Below, piece by piece: positions 59,815 to 64,000 of a stretch of 64,000 bases of DNA. Each line of letters starts with the position of its first letter. Position 1 is the stretch's first letter. The notes under the pieces are model-generated. The model saw only the letters and a program-made list of their open reading frames with translations, did not search any database and was not told the origin of the DNA. Origin of the DNA: Rhodobacter huangdaonensis (GTDB lineage Bacteria > Pseudomonadota > Alphaproteobacteria > Rhodobacterales > Rhodobacteraceae); contig NZ_SAVA01000001.1 of the NCBI RefSeq assembly GCF_004022465.1, positions 1-64,000 on the forward strand, written 5' to 3'. A program made the translations under genes and the position numbers.

Positions 59815-61266
59815 TCAGAGCGGGTAATGCCCGGGCTGGGTTTCGAAGGTGATCCAGCGCAGCTCGGTGAATTCCTCGATCCCCGCCTTGCCGCCGAAGC
59901 GGCCATAGCCCGAGGCCTTGGTGCCGCCGAAGGGCATCTGCGCCTCGTCATGGACGGTGGCGCCGTTGATGTGGCACATGCCCGAGCGGATCCGCCGGGC
60001 GACGGTCAGACCGCGGGCGATATCGGTGGTGAAAACCGCCGCCGACAGGCCGTATTCGGTATCATTCGCCAGCCGGATCTGATCGTCCTCGTCCGTCGCG
60101 CGCAGGATCGCGACGACCGGGCCGAAGCTTTCCTCGGCATAAAGGCGCATCTCGGGGGTCACCCGGTCCACCACCTGGGCCGGCATCAAAACGCCCTCCG
60201 CCGGCCCGGCGGAATGGATCTCCGCCCCCTTCGCCCGGGCATCCTCGATCAGCTCGCTCACCTTCGCCACGGTCCGGGCGTCGATCACCGCGCCGAGCGG
60301 GCAATCCCCGATCGCCGGGTCACCGGCCTTGAGGGTGGCGGCACGGGCGATGAACCGCGCGACGAAGGCGTCGGCGATCTCCGGGGCGAGGATGATCCGC
60401 TCGGTCGACATGCAGATCTGTCCCTGATTGAAGAAGGCGCCGAAGATCGCGGCATTCACCGCCTCGTCGAGATCGGCGTCACGCAGCACCAGCAGCGGCG
60501 CCTTGCCGCCAAGCTCCAGCAGGCAGGGCTTGAAGTGGCGCGCGGCGCGTTCGGCAATGATCCGGCCGACCTTGGTCGAGCCGGTGAAATTGATGCGGCG
60601 GATCGCCGGGTGGTCGATCAGCGCGCCGACGATCTCGGCAGCGTCTTCCGGCGCATTGGTGACGAAACTGACCAGCCCGGCCGGCAGCCCGGCCTCTTCC
60701 AGCGCCTCGACGATTAGCGCATGGGTGCGCGGGCACAGCTCGGAGGCCTTGAACACCACGCCGTTGCCGCAGGCGAGCGGCGTCGCCAGCGCCCGCACGC
60801 CAAGGATCACCGGCGCGTTCCAGGGCGCGATGCCAAGCACCACCCCCGCCGGCTCACGCAGCCCCATCGACACGCAGCCCGGCTTGTCGGAGGGGATCAC
60901 CTCGCCGGCAATCTGCGTCGTCAGCGCCGCGGCCTCGCGCAGCATCGAGGCGGCGAGCATCACGTTGAACCGCGCCCACATCTCGGTCGCCCCGGTCTCG
61001 GTCGCCATCGCCTCGACGAAGGCATCGCCCTTGGCCGCAAGCGCATCGGCCGCCTTCAGCAGCGCGGCGCGGCGCGCGTTCGGGCCGAGCGCCGCCCAGG
61101 CCGGGAACGCCGCATCGGCCGCCTCGGCGGCCGCAACCGCATCCGCGACGCTTGCCGCCGCGGCCTCGGTGGCGACAGCGCCGGAAACCGGATTGTGCCT
61201 GCAGTACCGGCGCCCGTCCTGTGCGGCGCGGGACATGCCCGCAATCCTCATGTCAACGACAGTCAT
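59815..61266 (-). CDS. vdh: Vanillin-type aromatic aldehyde dehydrogenase
   Basis: The protein is 483 residues, start ATG 61266 with GGAGGAG. LGIAPWNAPVILGVRALATPL, LLELGGKAPLLVL (Glu), FNQGQICMSTER (catalytic Cys) and EESFGPVVAILRA are present; the FNQGQICMS pattern is that of salicylaldehyde/vanillin dehydrogenases. It oxidises vanillin or 4-hydroxybenzaldehyde to the acid, which would then enter protocatechuate metabolism. First gene of the leftward operon, divergent from the MarR gene with two palindromes between. Confidence 0.88.
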   Translation of the reverse strand: MTVVDMRIAGMSRAAQDGRRYCRHNPVSGAVATEAAAASVADAVAAAEAADAAFPAWAALGPNARRAALLKAADALAAKGDAFVEAMATETGATEMWARFNVMLAASMLREAAALTTQIAGEVIPSDKPGCVSMGLREPAGVVLGIAPWNAPVILGVRALATPLACGNGVVFKASELCPRTHALIVEALEEAGLPAGLVSFVTNAPEDAAEIVGALIDHPAIRRINFTGSTKVGRIIAERAARHFKPCLLELGGKAPLLVLRDADLDEAVNAAIFGAFFNQGQICMSTERIILAPEIADAFVARFIARAATLKAGDPAIGDCPLGAVIDARTVAKVSELIEDARAKGAEIHSAGPAEGVLMPAQVVDRVTPEMRLYAEESFGPVVAILRATDEDDQIRLANDTEYGLSAAVFTTDIARGLTVARRIRSGMCHINGATVHDEAQMPFGGTKASGYGRFGGKAGIEEFTELRWITFETQPGHYPL

Positions 61267-61326
61267 TCGCTCCTCCCCAAGATTGCGCCGAGATTCCATC
61301 TCCCCCGAATCATCGGCCGCCTGACT

Positions 61327-61341
61327 GCTATACGATATAGC
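61327..61341. promoter_or_regulatory. MarR operator candidate A (vdh/marR control region)
   Basis: GCTATA-CGA-TATAGC is a perfect inverted repeat, 61 bp upstream of vdh and 72 bp upstream of the MarR gene. It overlaps the likely -10 region of the vdh operon. Confidence 0.65.
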
Positions 61342-61352
61342 GATTGACTGTT

Positions 61353-61366
61353 ATGCTGTATAGCAT
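61353..61366. promoter_or_regulatory. MarR operator candidate B (vdh/marR control region)
   Basis: ATGCT-GTAT-AGCAT is a perfect inverted repeat and shares TATAGC with site A, centred 26 bp away (between two and three helical turns). Two sites in tandem suggest cooperative binding. Confidence 0.6.
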
Positions 61367-61412
61367 TAATCCTGTTCACGTTCTGGTTGCCGATGACACA
61401 GGAGAACTGGCA

Positions 61413-61892
61413 ATGGCTGCCCCCCACAAGACCGCCCCCAAGCCCGAACCCGGGGAGGAACGGCTTGAATTTCTTGCCGATCTGGTGGGGTATCACCTGC
61501 GCCGCGCCTCGATCCGCGACATGCAGGGAATGAGCGCCGCGCTCGAATCGCTGTCCCTGCGGGCGGTGCCGCTCAGCGTGCTGCTGATGATCGTCGAGAA
61601 TCCGGGCATCTCGGCCGCCGACATCTGCCGCGCGATCGGCCTGAAACGGGCGAACATCGTGTCCATCCTCGCCGAGCTGGAACAGCGCGGTCTGTTCCTG
61701 CGGGAGGCGGACCCCAACGACAACCGGGTCCAGAAGCTGTTCCCGACCAGGACCGGCAAGGAGCTGACCGCCGAGGCCCTCGAGCGGCTGAAGGACCATG
61801 AAGACCACCTTCTTTGCGCGCTTTCCGGGTCGGAGCGGGCAGAGCTGCGGCGCCTGCTGATGAAGGTGTGGCAGGGCGACGAGGGAGACTGA
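61413..61892 (+). CDS. MarR-family regulator of hydroxycinnamate catabolism (CouR/FerR-like)
   Basis: The protein is 159 residues; start ATG 61413 is preferred because GGAG lies 8 bp upstream, while a longer TTG-initiated frame would run through the operators. The winged helix is SAADICRAIGLKRANIVSILAELEQRGLFL and the wing is ADPNDNRVQKLF. It is divergent from the ech-fcs-vdh operon. The known logic for this family is repression relieved by the hydroxycinnamoyl-CoA thioester, made by the ligase. The two palindromes upstream are the probable binding sites for both its own and the vdh promoters. Confidence 0.82.
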   Translation: MAAPHKTAPKPEPGEERLEFLADLVGYHLRRASIRDMQGMSAALESLSLRAVPLSVLLMIVENPGISAADICRAIGLKRANIVSILAELEQRGLFLREADPNDNRVQKLFPTRTGKELTAEALERLKDHEDHLLCALSGSERAELRRLLMKVWQGDEGD

Positions 61893-61948
61893 CCCAGATC
61901 ACGACACACGGCGGGGAGGGAGAGAGCCCCGCCCAGGGAGGAAAATCC

Positions 61949-63160
61949 ATGCATAGTTTATCCGACAGCCGCCACGGCGGTCGCCGGGCGCTGACGCTTG
62001 TCTGCCTCGCCGCGATCATCGAGGGCTTCGACCTGCAATCGGCAGGCGTCGCAATCCCGAAGATCGTCCCGGAATTCGGGCTCAGCGGTCCGCAGATCGG
62101 ACTGTTCTTCTCGGCCGCCACCTTCGGGCTGATCTTCGGCTCGTTCCTCGGCGGGCGAAGCTCGGACGCCTGGGGCCGGCGCAATGCGCTGGCGCTCTCG
62201 CTCGTCACCTTCGGCATCTTCTCGATCGCCACGGCGATGACCTCGAGCTTCGAGCAGCTTCTGGTGATGCGCTTCCTGACCGGTGTCGGCCTTGGCGGTG
62301 CCTTTCCGATCCTGGTGACGATCGCCGCAGAGACCAGCACGCCCGATTTCCGCGGCCGCGCGGTGTCGATCATGTATGCCGGGGTGCCGCTTGGCGGCGC
62401 CACCGCGAGCCTCGTCGCGATGCAGGGCTGGCATGGCGGCGGCTGGCGCGAGATCTTCCTCATCGGGGGCATCCTGCCGATCGTGATCACGCCGCTGATC
62501 CTTGCGCTGCTGCCGCCGCTCAAGGTCGAGAAGGCCAAGTCGGAAAAGATCTGGGAAGCGATCGGCGACATCCTGGCGCCGTCCTCGCTCGCGCGCACGG
62601 TGCTGCTGTGGCTGTCGTTCTTCCTCGGCCTGATCGTCGTCTATGCGCTGCTGAACTGGATGCCGCAGCTGCTGGTCTCGCGCGGGCTGAGCAAGCCGGA
62701 CGCCTCGCTGGTGCAGGTCCTGTTCAACATCGGCGGCATCCTCGGCAGCCTGATCGGCGGCAAGGTGCTTGACCGCGACAACCCGCTCGCCACGGTGGCA
62801 CTGTGCTTTGCCGCCGCGGGTCTTGCGCTGCTGATGCTCGCGATGCTGCCGGCGGCGCTCGGCTGGATGCTGCTCGGCGGCTTCATCGTCGGTGCCGGCA
62901 TCCTGTGCATCCAGGCGATCCTCTATGGCATCGCGCCGCGCTGCTATCCCTTCCAGATCCGCGGCACCGGGGTTGGCGTCGCGGTCGGCGTCGGGCGCCT
63001 TGGCTCGATCGCCGGGCCGTTGCTGGCCGGGGCCGTCGTGGCCTCGGGGGCGGGCCCCGAGGGGGTGATGTACACGCTGTTCCCGATCACCCTGCTGGCC
63101 GGTGCGGCGGCGGTGGTCCTGTTGCGGCGGCGCGACGCCAGGCCCACGGCGCAGGACTGA
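61949..63160 (+). CDS. Aromatic acid:H+ symporter (AAHS family MFS transporter)
   Basis: The protein is 403 residues from ATG 61949 with RBS GGAGG (in-frame upstream codons have no RBS). Twelve membrane helices are predicted. EGFDLQSAGVAIPKI (helix 1 Asp motif of AAHS) and GGRSSDAWGRRNAL (loop 2-3 MFS signature) are seen, and GVGLGGAFPILVTIAAE is in helix 4. It would import hydroxycinnamates or hydroxybenzoates with protons. Cotranscribed with the MarR gene. Confidence 0.87.
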   Translation: MHSLSDSRHGGRRALTLVCLAAIIEGFDLQSAGVAIPKIVPEFGLSGPQIGLFFSAATFGLIFGSFLGGRSSDAWGRRNALALSLVTFGIFSIATAMTSSFEQLLVMRFLTGVGLGGAFPILVTIAAETSTPDFRGRAVSIMYAGVPLGGATASLVAMQGWHGGGWREIFLIGGILPIVITPLILALLPPLKVEKAKSEKIWEAIGDILAPSSLARTVLLWLSFFLGLIVVYALLNWMPQLLVSRGLSKPDASLVQVLFNIGGILGSLIGGKVLDRDNPLATVALCFAAAGLALLMLAMLPAALGWMLLGGFIVGAGILCIQAILYGIAPRCYPFQIRGTGVGVAVGVGRLGSIAGPLLAGAVVASGAGPEGVMYTLFPITLLAGAAAVVLLRRRDARPTAQD

Positions 63161-63164
63161 GCCG

Positions 63165-64000
63165 ATGATTGCACCAAGCACGGTCCGCGCCATCGACATC
63201 CATGTCCACGCCGAGGAGCCCTGCGGCTGCCATGCCGACGACGGCTATGACGCGCTGCAGGCCGAGATGGCGCGGTATTTCCACGCGCCCTGGACACATC
63301 CGCCGACCCTGCACGAGACCGCCGCCGCCTATCGCGAGAAGAACATCGCCGCGGTGGTCTTTCCCGTCGATGCCGAACGCGAGACCGGCTATCGGCGCTA
63401 CCCAAACGAGGAGGTCGCGCAAGCGGCCTCCGACCATGCCGACATCCTGATCCCCTTCGGTTCGATCGACCCGGCGCGCGGCAAGGCCGGCGCCCGCGCG
63501 GCGCGGCGGCTGGTCGAGGACTTCGGCATCCGCGGTTTCAAGTTCCATCCGACGATGCAGGGGTTCTTCCCGAACGACCGCGCCGCCTACCCGCTTTATG
63601 AGGCGATCGAGGCGGCCGGCGTGCCGGCGCTGTTCCATACCGGCCAGACCGGCGTCGGGGCGGGGATGCGCGGCGGCAACGGGATGCGGCTGAAATACTC
63701 GAACCCGATGTTCCTCGATGACGTGGCGGTGGATTTTCCCGACCTGCAGATCATCGCCGCCCATCCGTCCTTTCCGTGGCAGGAAGAGGCGCTCGCGATG
63801 GCGGTGCACAAGCCCAATGTCTGGATCGACCTGTCGGGCTGGCGCCCGAAGTACTTCCCGCCGATCCTGATCCACTACGCAAACACCCTGCTGCAGGACC
63901 GCGTGCTGTTCGGCTCGGACTGGCCGATGATCCCGCCCGAGGGCTGGCTTGCCGAATTCGACGCGCTGCCGATCCGCGACGCGGTCCGCCCGAAAATCCT
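63165..64000 (+). CDS. Amidohydrolase-family (Amidohydrolase_2) enzyme, cut by the window end
   Basis: The first 278 residues are visible; start ATG 63165 is 4 bp after the transporter stop. Metal-site motifs of a TIM-barrel amidohydrolase are present: IDIHVHAEE (HxH), FKFHP, LFHTGQTG, IIAAHPSFPW and LFGSDWPMIPPE (Asp). The family includes aromatic acid decarboxylases and lactonases such as LigI/LigJ and gamma-resorcylate decarboxylase. Next to a hydroxycinnamate transporter it may act on a hydroxybenzoate or dicarboxylic intermediate. The frame is open to the end. Confidence 0.8.
   Translation, partial: MIAPSTVRAIDIHVHAEEPCGCHADDGYDALQAEMARYFHAPWTHPPTLHETAAAYREKNIAAVVFPVDAERETGYRRYPNEEVAQAASDHADILIPFGSIDPARGKAGARAARRLVEDFGIRGFKFHPTMQGFFPNDRAAYPLYEAIEAAGVPALFHTGQTGVGAGMRGGNGMRLKYSNPMFLDDVAVDFPDLQIIAAHPSFPWQEEALAMAVHKPNVWIDLSGWRPKYFPPILIHYANTLLQDRVLFGSDWPMIPPEGWLAEFDALPIRDAVRPKI

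Overview
The window is a GC-rich alphaproteobacterial chromosome segment, most likely from a Rhodobacteraceae-type organism. This rests on base composition, gene density, stop/start (ATGA) operon overlaps, TRAP transporters and the 3-oxoadipate genes. No rRNA, tRNA, insertion sequence, phage gene or CRISPR array was recognised, so the genus cannot be fixed. Almost every gene belongs to uptake and catabolism of aromatic or alicyclic acids, polyamines, peptides or amides.

Region 1 (about 1-10.9 kb) is a cyclohexanecarboxylate (CHC) / pimeloyl-CoA beta-oxidation locus. The right-to-left operon reads badH - badI - aliB - aliA - fadB/J-like - thiolase - etfB. It is followed by a MarR regulator (badR-like), a second acyl-CoA dehydrogenase, and a rightward alcohol dehydrogenase remnant plus enoyl-CoA hydratase. 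This locus is damaged in many independent ways: 8-bp tandem duplications in the thiolase and badI, an amber codon, a deletion that fuses aliB to aliA, a deletion in badH, a gutted alcohol dehydrogenase and a shortened hydratase. By contrast, no lesion was seen in the remaining 53 kb. Three copies of one AT-rich operator-like motif sit in its two control regions.

Region 2 (10.9-21.6 kb) holds a small carboxymuconolactone-decarboxylase-like protein, an IclR/MhpR-type regulator and a leftward meta-cleavage operon (TRAP transporter dctQMP, extradiol dioxygenase, MhpA-like hydroxylase, FAH-family enzyme). Divergent from it is an intact rightward pcaI-pcaJ-pcaF operon that finishes the 3-oxoadipate pathway.

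Region 3 (21.6-35.9 kb) contains a five-haem cytochrome c that looks like a fusion, a polyamine-type ABC transporter with an aminoaldehyde dehydrogenase, two LysR regulators, an lrgA-lrgB pair, and an AcoR-like activator lacking the sigma-54 loop, next to a zinc alcohol dehydrogenase.

Region 4 (35.9-53.4 kb) joins two peptide/amide modules. The first is a proline iminopeptidase with a LuxR solo carrying the M/W substitutions of the plant-signal-responsive (OryR/PipR) subfamily, a divergent complete dipeptide-type ABC transporter, a leucyl aminopeptidase, and matching lux-box-like sites. The second is an amiC-amiR-controlled operon with another peptide-type ABC transporter and an acetamidase/formamidase.

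Region 5 (53.4-64 kb) has a winged-helix-like protein, a small secreted protein, an arsR-ACR3-arsH arsenic operon, and a hydroxycinnamate (ferulate/p-coumarate) cluster: CoA ligase, hydratase-lyase and aldehyde dehydrogenase leftward; MarR regulator, AAHS-type transporter and an amidohydrolase (cut by the window edge) rightward. Aromatic products of regions 2 and 5 could drain through protocatechuate-type ring cleavage to pcaIJF.
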